Assembly: GCA_947474395.1 (NCBI GenBank)
Contig: CANJID010000008.1
Span: forward strand, 1-64,000
Length of the DNA: 64,000 bases
DNA from: Caulobacterales bacterium
GTDB lineage: Bacteria; Pseudomonadota; Alphaproteobacteria; Caulobacterales; Caulobacteraceae
Direction of reading: 5' to 3'
In this document: piece by piece, positions 6,785 to 15,175 of the stretch
Layout of the letters: each line of letters opens with the position of its first letter
Position numbering within the stretch: position 1 is the stretch's first letter
Position numbers and translations under genes: made by a program
The notes under the pieces: model-generated
Told to the model about the DNA's origin: nothing
What the model saw: the letters and a program-made list of their open reading frames with translations, nothing else
Databases searched by the model: none

Positions 6785-8812
6785 CTACTGGCTGCGCGCC
6801 CGGCGTCGGCCCGAGCCGCCCGTCCCGCCGTTGTCGGCGACCACGGCCTTGGCCCAGCTGGCCTTGAACTCTGCGTTCCAGCGGCGGGTCAGCTTCACGG
6901 TCTTGAGCTTCCAGGTCCCGTCCTCGTTGACCATGGTGTCGTCGTAGAGCCCGGCGGCCCAGCCGCCCTGCCCTTGCGCCTTGCCGGTCATCTCGAACAG
7001 GCGGGCGTGGACGCTGGCCGAGCGGCCGTCCGGGGCGATGCGGATCACCGGCTGGAACACCAGATGGTTCACCAGGGTCCCGCCGGGGGTCCCGGTTTCG
7101 CCGTACCTGGCCTTCAGGAACGAGCCGACCCGGCCCGGGCCGCTGGCGTCGCCCGCCAGGGAGATCGAGCCGCCGCGGGCGAAGATGGCGTCGAGTTCGG
7201 CCGCCATGCTCTCGTCGGTGTAGTAGCCGTAGGCGCTGGTGAGGTTCTCGATGGCGTCATAGGCGGCGGCCCGCTTCACCTCCAGCTCGGCGCGGGCGAT
7301 CTCGGCGCGCACCTCGGCCAGGCTCGCCGGCCGGGCGGGCGCCGGCCTGGCGGCGAAGGCGATCACCTCGGCCTCGTGGGTCGCGGCCGGGGCGCCCTCC
7401 GGATACTGGGTCGGCTTGCCGGTGCCCGGGTTGAGGTAGTGGAGGGGCGCGAAATAGCCCTTCGGATAGATCTCGTAGACCTCGGTAGGCGGCCGGTCCG
7501 GCGGGAAGCTGGTCGAGGCCTTGCGGGGCTGGTGCGCTTCCTTGGCCCAGCCCTTGTCGGCGTCGGAGATCATGCGCGGGTAGTAGTGGATGGAGGCGAT
7601 CTGCCAGACGCCGCCCGACTTGACGAAGGTATTTTCGTAGACCCCCTGCTGGACCTCGCCCTTGCCGTCCTTGCCGATGAAGGTCAGCGAGGTGCCGTGC
7701 GCCTTGGCGATGCGCCCGTCCGCCCCGATCGTAACCAGGGGCCCGAAGTCCATGTGGTCGAACACCTCGCCGGCGCCCAGGCCCTGAGGCCCGTCCAGCT
7801 CCAGGGCCTTTCGGATGCGCGCGGGGCCGACATAGACGCCCTGCTGGCCGAGCTCGAGGGTCCCGTCGTCGGCGAAGAGGGCGCTCGCCTTGCTCCAGTC
7901 CTTCTGGTCGACGTGGTGGCCGTAGGCGTTGTTGAGGGCGATGACCTCGCCCTCGTCGCTCAGCCGCTGAATGCGGCGCTGCGCCTCGGCGAAGCGGGCG
8001 CCGAGCTCGCCCTGTTTGGCGTCGTCGTCGGTCTTCAGGAAGGCGGGGATCGGCCTCCCGACGAAGCCGGAGCCGAAGCTTGGGGCGAAGACGCAAGACA
8101 CTGCATAGCCGTCGCAGGCCTCGTTGTGGGCGCGAACGGGCGGCTGCGGCAGGCGGCCAAAGCGGCCCGGCGGGGGGGCTGCGCCGGGGACCGGCGGGCG
8201 GACGTTGGTCCAGCCCACGTCGAAGCCGCCGCCCCATTCGGAGTGGGTGCGCAGGTCCTGGATCTTCCAGGTCCCGTCGGCCTGCTTGGTGTAGCGGTCC
8301 TCGTAGAGGGCGCCGTTCCAGGAGGCCGTGCCGTTCCCGGTCATGTTGCCGAGCATGGCGAACACCTTCCATCTGGCCCAGGCGGTCTTGCCGTCCGGCG
8401 ATAGGGTGACCACCGGCTGGAAGCTGGTGTGGGGCATGATCCGGCCGTTCTCGACGCCGAGAATCCCCCGCCCGTTGTTGTCGATGAAGTGGGGGTAGAG
8501 CATGGCCCGGCCCTTGAAGACCCCGGCCGGATAGTCGCCGATGGCGTCGTCGGCGAAGATGTCGATCAGGTCCTTCCAGAGGCCGAATTCGAGGTAGCTG
8601 GAATAGGCGCGTTTGACCCGCTTGACCGCCCGGATGTCCTCGACCCGCCCCGCCGCCGTCTCCAGCCGCGCCACCCGCTCCTCCAGGCTGGCCTCGGCCG
8701 CCAGGGCCGTACCACCGAGCCCGACGAAGGCCGCGAGCGAGGTCTGAGCCAGGAGGAAGCGGCGCCGGTCCATGCCGGAACGCGTCTCGGTCGAAACGGT
8801 GTCGGACGCCAT
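6785..8812 (-). CDS. Exported protein with three SnoaL/NTF2-like domains
   Basis: Protein of 675 aa with a twin-arginine signal (M-D-R-R-R-F-L-L at residues 14-21, then a hydrophobic stretch ending A-L-A). A short coiled segment (ASLEERVARLETAAGRVED) precedes three tandem SnoaL-like domains at roughly 55-200, 275-430 and 515-650. Each repeats the same landmarks: a helix ending in Y-x-x-Y, D-I/L-F-A-D-D/G, a G-R/P-A-x-I turn, H-x-x-x-Q/G-P-x-V-x-I and a closing strand D-G-T/V-W-K/Q-I. SnoaL-like domains bind or isomerise small hydrophobic ligands, often in steroid or polyketide metabolism. The substrate is unknown. M14 at 8773 is an alternative start. Confidence 0.75.
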   Translation of the reverse strand: MASDTVSTETRSGMDRRRFLLAQTSLAAFVGLGGTALAAEASLEERVARLETAAGRVEDIRAVKRVKRAYSSYLEFGLWKDLIDIFADDAIGDYPAGVFKGRAMLYPHFIDNNGRGILGVENGRIMPHTSFQPVVTLSPDGKTAWARWKVFAMLGNMTGNGTASWNGALYEDRYTKQADGTWKIQDLRTHSEWGGGFDVGWTNVRPPVPGAAPPPGRFGRLPQPPVRAHNEACDGYAVSCVFAPSFGSGFVGRPIPAFLKTDDDAKQGELGARFAEAQRRIQRLSDEGEVIALNNAYGHHVDQKDWSKASALFADDGTLELGQQGVYVGPARIRKALELDGPQGLGAGEVFDHMDFGPLVTIGADGRIAKAHGTSLTFIGKDGKGEVQQGVYENTFVKSGGVWQIASIHYYPRMISDADKGWAKEAHQPRKASTSFPPDRPPTEVYEIYPKGYFAPLHYLNPGTGKPTQYPEGAPAATHEAEVIAFAARPAPARPASLAEVRAEIARAELEVKRAAAYDAIENLTSAYGYYTDESMAAELDAIFARGGSISLAGDASGPGRVGSFLKARYGETGTPGGTLVNHLVFQPVIRIAPDGRSASVHARLFEMTGKAQGQGGWAAGLYDDTMVNEDGTWKLKTVKLTRRWNAEFKASWAKAVVADNGGTGGSGRRRARSQ

Positions 8813-8962
8813 ACCTCGTAGTCCCCCTTTGAGGTCGCGCGCGTTCAGACGGCGACGTCCTTCCTGTGCTTACGACGACCGCTTGACGAAACTCCGCCGG
8901 GGCCTGTTTCTTCAGCCGTCGAGACTATGCCGAATTGGCGTCTCCTGGCCATTCCCGGGCTC

Positions 8963-9475
8963 ATGACCAAGACCCTGATCCACCTGATCTGCGGCGCCAC
9001 CGGCGCGGGCAAAACCACCTACGCCGTGCGGCTCTCGGGCGAACTGGGCGCCGTCCGCTTCTCGATCGACGAGTGGATGACGGCCCTCTTCTGGATGGAC
9101 GCGTCCCAGCCCCTGAACCCTCACTGGGCGATGGAGCGGGTCCGGCGCTGCTCGGCGCAGATCTGGCGCACCGCCGCCGAAGTCGCGGGTCGGGGCGTGC
9201 CCTGCATCCTGGAGGTCGGGCTCACGACCGCCGAGCGGCGGGCCCACTTCCTCGGCCTCGCCCGTGACGCCGGCCTTCCGGCCCGGCTGCATTTCCTGGA
9301 CGTCTCGGCGGACGAGCGCTGGCGCCGCGTCGAAGGCCGCAACGCGCGCAATGACGAGGCCGGCCAGCTCCCGTTCGAGCTGACCCGCGAGATGTTCGAC
9401 TTCGTCGAGACGATGTGGGAGGCGCCGAGCGACGAAGAGCTGGCGGCCGCCGACGGGGTGAAGGTGTCAGGCTAA
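8963..9475 (+). CDS. P-loop ATPase/kinase (AAA_33, zeta-toxin/nucleotide-kinase-like)
   Basis: Small cytoplasmic P-loop protein of 170 aa. Walker A is G-A-T-G-A-G-K-T-T right after the first strand (T-L-I-H-L-I-C), followed by R-F-S-I-D-E-W-M, where the acidic residues could bind substrate or metal. The later R-W-R-R-V-E-G-R-N resembles the lid of small-molecule kinases. These features fit the AAA_33/chloramphenicol-phosphotransferase-like kinase group. No antitoxin gene adjoins it, so a toxin role is not supported. Start M13 of the longer frame (ATG 8963) puts Walker A at the usual distance from the N-terminus; ATG 8927 is possible. Its 3' end overlaps the convergent MetE-like gene by 9 bp. 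Confidence 0.75.
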   Translation: MTKTLIHLICGATGAGKTTYAVRLSGELGAVRFSIDEWMTALFWMDASQPLNPHWAMERVRRCSAQIWRTAAEVAGRGVPCILEVGLTTAERRAHFLGLARDAGLPARLHFLDVSADERWRRVEGRNARNDEAGQLPFELTREMFDFVETMWEAPSDEELAAADGVKVSG

Positions 9476-10591
9476 GCCCCAGACCTCGCGGGCGGTCTCG
9501 ACCACCAGGGTGAGCTTCGCCTTCTCGTGCTCCAGATCCATGGTGTCGCCGCCGAGGCGGCTGGCGAAGCCGCATTGCGGGCTGAGGGCCAGCTGCTCCA
9601 GGGGCGCGAACTTGGCGGCCTCGTCGATGCGCCGCTTCAGGGCGTCCTTGGTCTCCAGCACGCCCCGCTTGGTGGTGACCAGCCCCAGCACCACGGTCTT
9701 GCCCTTCGGCAGGAAGCGCAGGGGCTCGAAGCCGCCGGAGCGCTGGTCGTCGTACTCCATGAAGTAGCCGTCGATCTCGAATTCATTGAACAGCACTTCG
9801 GCCACCGGCTCATAGCCGCCCTCGGCCATCCAGCGGCCGCCGAAGTTGCCGCGGCACAGGTGCATGCAGGCCACCATGTCCTTGGGGCGCCCCCGGATCG
9901 CGTCGTTGACCAGCCGGGCGTAGGTCATCGGCAGGGCGTCGGGGTCTTCCCCCAGGTTCGCCTGCACCTGGCGGCGCAACTCCGGATCGCAGAGGTAGGC
10001 CATGTTGACCTCGTCGAGCTGGATGTAGGTGCAGCCCGCCGCCGCGAGGTCGGCGATCTCCTCGGCGTAGACGCGGCCGAGGTCGGCGTAGAAATCGTTC
10101 ATGTCCGGATAGGCCGTCCGGTCGACCGCGTCCCGCCCGCCGCGGAAGTGCAGGACGCTGGGGGACGGGATGGTCACCTTCGGCGTCTCGCGGGTCACCG
10201 ACTTCAGGAACTTGAAGTCGTCCACGAACATCGGCGCCGGGCGTGAGACCTTGCCCACGACCTTCAGGGTGGCGGGCTTGCGCTCCTCGGCTCCCTGCTC
10301 GTTGTGGAAGGCGGTAGTGAAGCGCGGCTCACCCATGGCCACGTTGGCGATCTTCAGCAGGAAGTCGACCTGCCAGGACTCGCGGTTGAACTCCCCGTCG
10401 GTCACCGACCGCAGGCCGAGATCCTCCTGCACCCGCACCACATCGCGGATCGCCGCCTGCTGGACCGCCATCAGCTCGTCCGGGGATATCTCGCCGGCCG
10501 CCGCCTGCCGGCGCGCCTCCAGCAGGGCCGTGGGGCGAAGCAGGCTGCCGACCTGGTCGGCGCGGAAGGGTGGCTTGGTCCGTTGGGACAA
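9467..10591 (-). CDS. MetE C-terminal-like cobalamin-independent methyltransferase (YxjG/YxjH type)
   Basis: Protein of 374 aa corresponding to the C-terminal catalytic half of methionine synthase MetE. Zinc-binding residues can be placed: H and C in C-M-H-L-C-R-G-N, an acidic ligand in E-F-E-I-D-G-Y, and the last Cys in L-S-P-Q-C-G-F. The N-terminal F-R-A-D-Q-V-G-S-L-L-R-P motif is typical of the stand-alone family. These proteins transfer methyl groups to homocysteine or related thiols from donors other than methyltetrahydropteroyl-triglutamate, or act on methylthio compounds; the true donor is unknown. The start appears to be TTG with a GGAG about 10 bases upstream. Confidence 0.85.
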   Translation of the reverse strand: MSQRTKPPFRADQVGSLLRPTALLEARRQAAAGEISPDELMAVQQAAIRDVVRVQEDLGLRSVTDGEFNRESWQVDFLLKIANVAMGEPRFTTAFHNEQGAEERKPATLKVVGKVSRPAPMFVDDFKFLKSVTRETPKVTIPSPSVLHFRGGRDAVDRTAYPDMNDFYADLGRVYAEEIADLAAAGCTYIQLDEVNMAYLCDPELRRQVQANLGEDPDALPMTYARLVNDAIRGRPKDMVACMHLCRGNFGGRWMAEGGYEPVAEVLFNEFEIDGYFMEYDDQRSGGFEPLRFLPKGKTVVLGLVTTKRGVLETKDALKRRIDEAAKFAPLEQLALSPQCGFASRLGGDTMDLEHEKAKLTLVVETAREVWGLA

Positions 10592-10738
10592 GGGGCGGGC
10601 TCCTGGGCCGGGATCGGGGACTGGGTCGGGCGGCCACCTTATCCGCTACCCCGACCGGCTCAACCCGCCGCGTAACAGCGGATTTACTTCGATGGCTTAG
10701 GTTTATTGGACGAAACGTAAGCTCCCGGAGCGAACACG

Positions 10739-11104
10739 GTGTCCTTGGCGTCCCTTCTGCCGTCCAACCAACAGCCGCACATCGAAGGTCGGCGCTCGCG
10801 CCGCCAGAGGGTGCTGCTACCGGGCAAGATCGTGTTCGAGCGGGCCATGCGGACGGTGGATTGCATGGTCCGCGACCTATCCCCGACCGGCGCGCGCCTG
10901 CGCCTGCTCTCCCCCGAGATGCTCCCAAGCCGCTTCTATCTGATCGACTTCCGCCAGAGCGCGGCCTTCGAAGCCGAGGTCGAATGGCGCCGGCCGTCCG
11001 AGCTGGGGGTAAAGCTCGGCATTGGCCACCCCCTCAATCGCGCCAGGACCTTCGAGATGCGCACCATGCGCCAGATCTGGATGGAGCACGTCGCCCGTCC
11101 CTGA
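10739..11104 (+). CDS. PilZ-domain protein
   Basis: Protein of 121 aa, essentially a single PilZ domain, a c-di-GMP receptor module. The two ligand motifs are visible: the arginine-rich R-R-S-R-R-Q-R-V (RxxxR) near residue 20 and D-L-S-P-T-G-A-R-L (D/NxSxxG). It starts at GTG after CCGGAG. Two regulators and other genes follow; no partner is fixed by context. In Caulobacterales c-di-GMP controls holdfast and motility, so a link to the holdfast locus 7 kb away is possible but not shown. Confidence 0.85.
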   Translation: MSLASLLPSNQQPHIEGRRSRRQRVLLPGKIVFERAMRTVDCMVRDLSPTGARLRLLSPEMLPSRFYLIDFRQSAAFEAEVEWRRPSELGVKLGIGHPLNRARTFEMRTMRQIWMEHVARP

Positions 11105-11186
11105 TGCTCCTCTCCCCTGTTGACGCGCCCCGGCCTTTGGGCGGTGATGCGCGCAACCAGAACACGTCACCCGGGGAGGGACGAAC

Positions 11187-12371
11187 TTGACCAGGAAACT
11201 CATTGGCGGCGCCTTGAGCGCGGCCCTGATGGCCGGCGCCGCCATTACGCCCGCCTCGGCCCAGGTGCCTGAGCCGATCTACCAGCAGCTCGTGAAGATC
11301 GGCCAGATCGTCGATGTCGGCTGCACCGCCAAGCTCTACCGCCCGCTGATGCCGGCCAACGACTACAACACCTGGTGGGCCCCGGGGGCCGCCGCCCCTG
11401 ACGCATCCAAGGCCAAGCTCTATCCGGGGGTGACGATCGCCCGCGACCAGAAGTTCGGCGCCAATGCGCGGGACCTCGTCGATATCTTCCGCAGCGACAA
11501 CATGGGCTCGGGCAAGCCGGTCTTCATCTACGTGCCCGGCGGCGGCGGCAACAAGCTGGAACAGCAGGTCCGCGAGGCCAACGCCTTCTACGACAACATC
11601 GGCCGCTGGGGCGTGAAGAACGGCTTCGTGGTCGTCACCGTCCAGCGCCACCAGGGCACGAACTGGGACGACGGCGGGCGCGACATCGCCTCCGCGGTCG
11701 ACTGGGTGAAGGCGAACATTTCGAAGTACGGCGGCGACGGGAGCAAGATCGTCATGACCTCCCACTCGGCGGGCACCGGCCCGACCGGGGTCTACGTCGG
11801 CCATCCCGAGCGCTGGCCCAACGGCGTCCAGATCAAGGGCATGATCTACATGTCCGGCGGCCCGATCCCGACCATCCTGCCGCCGGGCGCGGGCGGGGGT
11901 GGAGGCGGCGGCGGCGGCGCGGGCGGCCCGCAGCCGGGCGCGACCTGCAGCGGCCCAGTCAACCAGGGCGGCAACCAGGGGGCTGTCACTGGCCCAAGCG
12001 CGGCGCCGGCCCCGGCGGCTCCCGGCGGCGGCGGCGGTCCGGGCGGTCCCGGCGGCGGTCAGCAGCTGACGGCAGAGCAGCGGGCCGAGCGGGACAACCT
12101 GCCCGGCTTCAAGAAGACCAACGTCAAGGTGATGCTGGTCCGCGCCGAGCTCGACCCGGGCGTCTCCGGCGACATGACCGCCGCCGACAAGGCGATCCAC
12201 ACCACCCTTTGCGCCGTCGACGGCCCGAACGCCAAGGACGGGACCGGCCACTGCCCGGTGATGTTCTACGCCAAGCGCCACAGCCACGTGTCCGAGGTCT
12301 TCGCCTTCGACAGCCCCGACACCACGGTCTCGCAGCCGATCCTCGACTTCGCCAGGTCGGTGACGAAATAG
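11187..12371 (+). CDS. Secreted alpha/beta-hydrolase with glycine-rich insertion
   Basis: Protein of 394 aa with an N-terminal signal peptide (about 1-25, cleavage after A-S-A). The fold is read from V-F-I-Y-V-P-G-G-G-G (oxyanion-loop strand, ~111-121), the nucleophile elbow T-S-H-S-A-G with Ser194, and a C-terminal K-R-H-S-H-V-S-E that probably carries the catalytic His; the acid is likely in R-A-E-L-D-P-G. A low-complexity Gly/Pro/Ala stretch (~232-291) interrupts the cap region. Related proteins are carboxylesterases of unknown substrate. It starts with a GGGGAGGG site upstream. A strong hairpin lies 48 bp after the stop. Confidence 0.78.
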   Translation: MTRKLIGGALSAALMAGAAITPASAQVPEPIYQQLVKIGQIVDVGCTAKLYRPLMPANDYNTWWAPGAAAPDASKAKLYPGVTIARDQKFGANARDLVDIFRSDNMGSGKPVFIYVPGGGGNKLEQQVREANAFYDNIGRWGVKNGFVVVTVQRHQGTNWDDGGRDIASAVDWVKANISKYGGDGSKIVMTSHSAGTGPTGVYVGHPERWPNGVQIKGMIYMSGGPIPTILPPGAGGGGGGGGGAGGPQPGATCSGPVNQGGNQGAVTGPSAAPAPAAPGGGGGPGGPGGGQQLTAEQRAERDNLPGFKKTNVKVMLVRAELDPGVSGDMTAADKAIHTTLCAVDGPNAKDGTGHCPVMFYAKRHSHVSEVFAFDSPDTTVSQPILDFARSVTK

Positions 12372-12418
12372 GGCCGACTGCGGGAAGCCAGGCGAGGTGA
12401 TAGACTCGCCCTACGATC

Positions 12419-12442
12419 GGGACGCGCCCATCGGCGCGTCCC
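12419..12442. terminator. Perfect 10-bp hairpin between hydrolase and Crp/Fnr gene
   Basis: GGGACGCGCC, loop CATC, GGCGCGTCCC. A second, weaker stem (GGCGAG...CTCGCC) lies about 20 bp before it. No T-run follows, so this may be a Rho-assisted terminator for the hydrolase gene or a leader hairpin 20 bp before the regulator start at 12462. Confidence 0.5.
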
Positions 12443-12461
12443 GCTGAGACCTGGTGGACGC

Positions 12462-13205
12462 ATGATCGCTCCAGAGAACGCCCTCCTGCGATCGCTCCTG
12501 CCGGAGGATCTGCAGCGGCTGCAGCCGCACCTGGAGTCGGTCGAGCTGGTTGTGGGCGGCGTCCTCTACGAGATGGAGGACCCCGTCACCTGGGTCTACT
12601 TCCCCGAGATCGGCCTGCTGTCAGTCATCACCGTGATGATCTCCGGCGACGCCATCGAGACCTCCATCGTAGGACGCGAAGGCGGGGTGGGTTTCATCGA
12701 GGCCCTGGGCAGCGAGACCATGTTCAGCCGCGTGATCGTTCAGGTGCCGGGAAAGGCCTTCCGCGTTCACGCGCGCCACTATCGTGCGGCCTTCGATGCA
12801 AGCACCGGAATGCGCCGCGCCGTGCACCGACAGACCGAGCTGCTGCAGGCCGAAAGTCGGCAGGCCATCGCCTGCCACGGCCTGCACACGGTAGAAAAAC
12901 GGTTCAACCGCTGGATGCTCGAATGCCAGGACCTGTCGGGCGGCCTGGAACGCCTGCCGCTCAAGCAGGAGTTCCTGGCCGTCATGCTCGGGGTTTCGCG
13001 CCCTACCGTCACAACCATCGCCATCGCCGCCCAGAAGCTCGGGCTGATCCGATATTCGAGGGGCATGGTCGAGATCGTGGACCGGGAGGGCCTCGAAGCG
13101 GGCGCCTGCGAATGCCGGGCGACCGTCCAGCACCTGCGACAGCTGCTGGAGCCTGACAGCGTTCTTGGCCGTCGAGCCGAGGCACGGCCCCGCGAAGGGG
13201 CCTGA
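12462..13205 (+). CDS. Crp/Fnr-family transcriptional regulator (first of pair)
   Basis: Regulator of 247 aa. The N-terminal half is a cyclic-nucleotide-binding-like beta-roll (V-V-G-G-V-L-Y-E-M-E-D-P, W-V-Y-F-P-E-I-G-L-L-S). The helix-turn-helix is L-A-V-M-L-G-V-S-R-P-T-V near residue 175, followed by the wing K-L-G-L-I-R-Y-S-R-G. It lacks the FNR cysteine cluster, and the cAMP-binding R-S pair is not obvious, so the signal is unknown. The C-terminal tail is longer than usual and holds C-E-C. It belongs to the Crp/Fnr subgroup common in alphaproteobacteria, in which sensors of this type often work in general stress or growth control. Confidence 0.85.
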   Translation: MIAPENALLRSLLPEDLQRLQPHLESVELVVGGVLYEMEDPVTWVYFPEIGLLSVITVMISGDAIETSIVGREGGVGFIEALGSETMFSRVIVQVPGKAFRVHARHYRAAFDASTGMRRAVHRQTELLQAESRQAIACHGLHTVEKRFNRWMLECQDLSGGLERLPLKQEFLAVMLGVSRPTVTTIAIAAQKLGLIRYSRGMVEIVDREGLEAGACECRATVQHLRQLLEPDSVLGRRAEARPREGA

Positions 13206-13292
13206 GGGCCCACGCTTCGATCCGGACAAGGCAACGCTCGCCCGGCTTGGCCGTTAAGCCGGCATGTCCGGGATTTCAGCCATGCGCAACTC

Positions 13293-14012
13293 ATGACCTC
13301 GCCCCTGATCCGCAAGCTGGCGCAGCGCGGGCCCCTGCGCGACGAGGAGCGACGCCTCCTCGAGTCCCTCCCCCAGACCACGCGGGAGTTCGCGACGGGA
13401 GAGGACATGGTCCGCATCGGCGAACGTCCCGCCTTCAGCACCCTGCTGCTCAGCGGCTACTGCGGTCGCTACAGCACGGTGGGCGACGGCTCGCGCCAGA
13501 TCACGGCGGTCCACGTCGCCGGCGACTTCGTCGACCTGCCCAGCTTCCTGCTCCACAAGATGGACCACGGCATCGTCGCGCTCTCGCGCTGCGTTGTCAT
13601 GCCGGTGGCCCATTCGATCCTGCACGACATCACCGAGCGCTTTCCCAACCTGACCCGCCTCTTGTGGCTCTCGACCCTGATCGACACAGCGATCCACCGG
13701 GAGTGGCTGGTGTCGATGGGGCGCCGCTCGGCGGCGGCGCAACTGGCGCACCTGCTCTGCGAACTGGCGGTGAAGCTGCGGATCGTCGGCCTGGGCGACG
13801 AGCGCGGCTATCGCCTGCCCTTTACGCAGGGCGAGGTGGCCGACATGCTGGGCCTCTCGGCCGTCCACGCCCACCGGGTGATCAAGGACCTGCGCGAACG
13901 CGGGCTGATCACCTGGCGCGCGGGCAAGCTCACGATCAACGACTGGGCGGGGCTCGAAGCCCTGGCCGAGTTCGATCCGGCCTACCTGCACCTGGAGACG
14001 GAGCAGCGTTAG
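13293..14012 (+). CDS. Crp/Fnr-family transcriptional regulator (second of pair)
   Basis: Regulator of 239 aa, divergent in sequence from the preceding one. The beta-roll is shown by F-S-T-L-L-L-S-G-Y-C-G-R-Y, D-G-S-R-Q-I-T-A-V-H-V-A-G-D-F-V-D-L; the HTH is F-T-Q-G-E-V-A-D-M-L-G-L-S-A-V-H-A-H-R-V near residue 185. No FNR-type Fe-S cysteines. It lies 87 bp after the first regulator in the same direction, so they may be co-transcribed, but they are not recent duplicates. Its stop is 9 bp from the convergent transglutaminase-like gene. Confidence 0.85.
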   Translation: MTSPLIRKLAQRGPLRDEERRLLESLPQTTREFATGEDMVRIGERPAFSTLLLSGYCGRYSTVGDGSRQITAVHVAGDFVDLPSFLLHKMDHGIVALSRCVVMPVAHSILHDITERFPNLTRLLWLSTLIDTAIHREWLVSMGRRSAAAQLAHLLCELAVKLRIVGLGDERGYRLPFTQGEVADMLGLSAVHAHRVIKDLRERGLITWRAGKLTINDWAGLEALAEFDPAYLHLETEQR

Positions 14013-14021
14013 GCCGCGAAG

Positions 14022-14834
14022 CTAGGCCGCGTCGGGCAGTTCCTCGCTGATGACCTTGAAGCCGGCGAGGTTGGCCACGCCGAAGGTGTTGGCGATCGGC
14101 ACGTCGGAGGCGTCTCGGCCTCGCCCGATCAGCACCCGTCCGACGCGGCGGCGGTTGTTGCGGGCGTCGAAGGCGTACCAGCGTCCGCCGAGATAGACCT
14201 CGAACCAGGCGCTGAAATCCATCACCCCGATGATCGGCACGCCGATGTCCCCGAGATAGCCGGTGCAGTAGCGCGCCGGGATGTTCATGCAGCGGCAGAA
14301 CGCGATGGCGAGGTGCGCGTAGTCGCGGCACACGCCCAGCGCCTCCTCGTGCGCCTCGTACGCTCCCTTGGTCGGCCGGGCGTGCTGGTAGCCGAAGGTG
14401 ATGTGGCTGTGGACGTAGTCGACGATGGCCTGGACCCGCGCCCAGCCCAGCGGCGTGCCCCCGAACAGCGACCAGGCGAGGTTCGAGAGCCGGTCGGTCT
14501 CGCAGTAGCGGCTGCCCAGGAGGTAGATCAGGCTGTCGTCGGGCAGATTGTGAACGGCCACCTGCTCCGCGTCGGGCTCGTAGTCGTCCGGCAGGCCTGT
14601 GTCGCGGATGATGAAGTCGGCGGAGATGACGAACCGTCCCGCCGGGGCCAGGACCCGGCTGCAGATGTTGCCGAAGCCGTCGATATACTGGCGGACGGGG
14701 ACGATCGGATCGGTACGGACCCAGTCGGGGGTCTCGAGGTCTTCGCGGCGCGAGGGATGCACGCTGAGCATCAGCAGCATCGGAACCATGTCCGGGCAGT
14801 CGTAGATGATCTCGAACCCGGTCCGTATGCGCAT
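14022..14834 (-). CDS. Transglutaminase-like protein with His-to-Ser substitution
   Basis: Protein of 270 aa with an N-terminal beta domain (MRIRTGFEIIYDCPDMVPML) and a C-terminal transglutaminase core. Cys169 is in A-L-G-V-C-R-D-Y-A-H-L and Asp223 in Y-A-F-D-A-R-N-N. The position of the catalytic His, normally H-A-W-x-E, reads D-F-S-A-W-F-E (Ser208). The acyl-transfer or protease activity usual for this fold may therefore be altered or lost. I chose ATG 14834 because GGAGG lies six bases upstream and the protein then starts at the conserved first strand; the frame is open to 14954. No signal peptide. No functional partner is evident. Confidence 0.8.
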   Translation of the reverse strand: MRIRTGFEIIYDCPDMVPMLLMLSVHPSRREDLETPDWVRTDPIVPVRQYIDGFGNICSRVLAPAGRFVISADFIIRDTGLPDDYEPDAEQVAVHNLPDDSLIYLLGSRYCETDRLSNLAWSLFGGTPLGWARVQAIVDYVHSHITFGYQHARPTKGAYEAHEEALGVCRDYAHLAIAFCRCMNIPARYCTGYLGDIGVPIIGVMDFSAWFEVYLGGRWYAFDARNNRRRVGRVLIGRGRDASDVPIANTFGVANLAGFKVISEELPDAA

Positions 14835-14837
14835 GAA

Positions 14838-14859
14838 GCCTCCGCGCCGCGGCGGAGGC
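14838..14859 (-). promoter_or_regulatory. Leader hairpin enclosing the Shine-Dalgarno of the transglutaminase-like gene
   Basis: On the mRNA, GCCUCCGC and GCGGAGGC form an 8-bp perfect stem with a 6-nt loop. The GGAGG used by the start at 14834 lies in the 3' arm, so folding would hide the ribosome-binding site. This could be an SD-sequestering or thermometer-like control, or simply a GC-rich coincidence. Confidence 0.4.
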
Positions 14860-15175
14860 GCGCGGGAATGACCCGTAACACGGGCCCCCTCTTGAACGCG
14901 GGGCCTATCGGGGCCGTTCCGCGATAAAGCCCTCCGCTGTCCTGCCCCCGACAATTGGACGCGAACTGTTCAGTCGATGAGCAGGCCGAGTGAAGCGGCG
15001 GCGGCGAAATCGGCCTCGGCTCTGTCCGGATTCGGTCGTGCTGGCCCTTCCCTTCGTCAATCTGCCCCTCGCCTTCGGAGACGGCTGGACGCTGAACACG
15101 TCGCACTAGAGACTGTGCGCCAAGAGAAGGGCCCAAAGCCCCCAGGAAACAGATGCTCGGGATAGGGAGAAGACG
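14860..15175. other. 316-bp stretch without a convincing gene
   Basis: No ORF here has coding character I trust. On the plus strand, the ~25 codons ending at the TAG near 15109 (D-S-V-V-L-A-L-P-F-V-N-L-P-L-A-F-G-D-G-W) read like a protein C-terminus without a body, possibly a gene remnant. The next two loci downstream are also damaged, so this may be one decayed patch. A promoter for the DUF6152-like gene at 15176 should lie in its right part (GGGAGAAG precedes that ATG). Confidence 0.4.

Noticed and set aside
8963-9475. Zeta-type toxin
   Set aside because: The P-loop kinase fold fits, but no antitoxin gene is adjacent and the gene is isolated.
12462-14012. Recent duplication of a Crp/Fnr gene
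   Set aside because: The two regulators share only fold-level similarity; their HTH and N-terminal sequences differ widely.
14905-15165. Small ORFs on both strands in the 14.9-15.2 kb gap
   Set aside because: Arg/Ser-rich composition, no ribosome sites and no recognisable domains; they look like chance frames or remnants.
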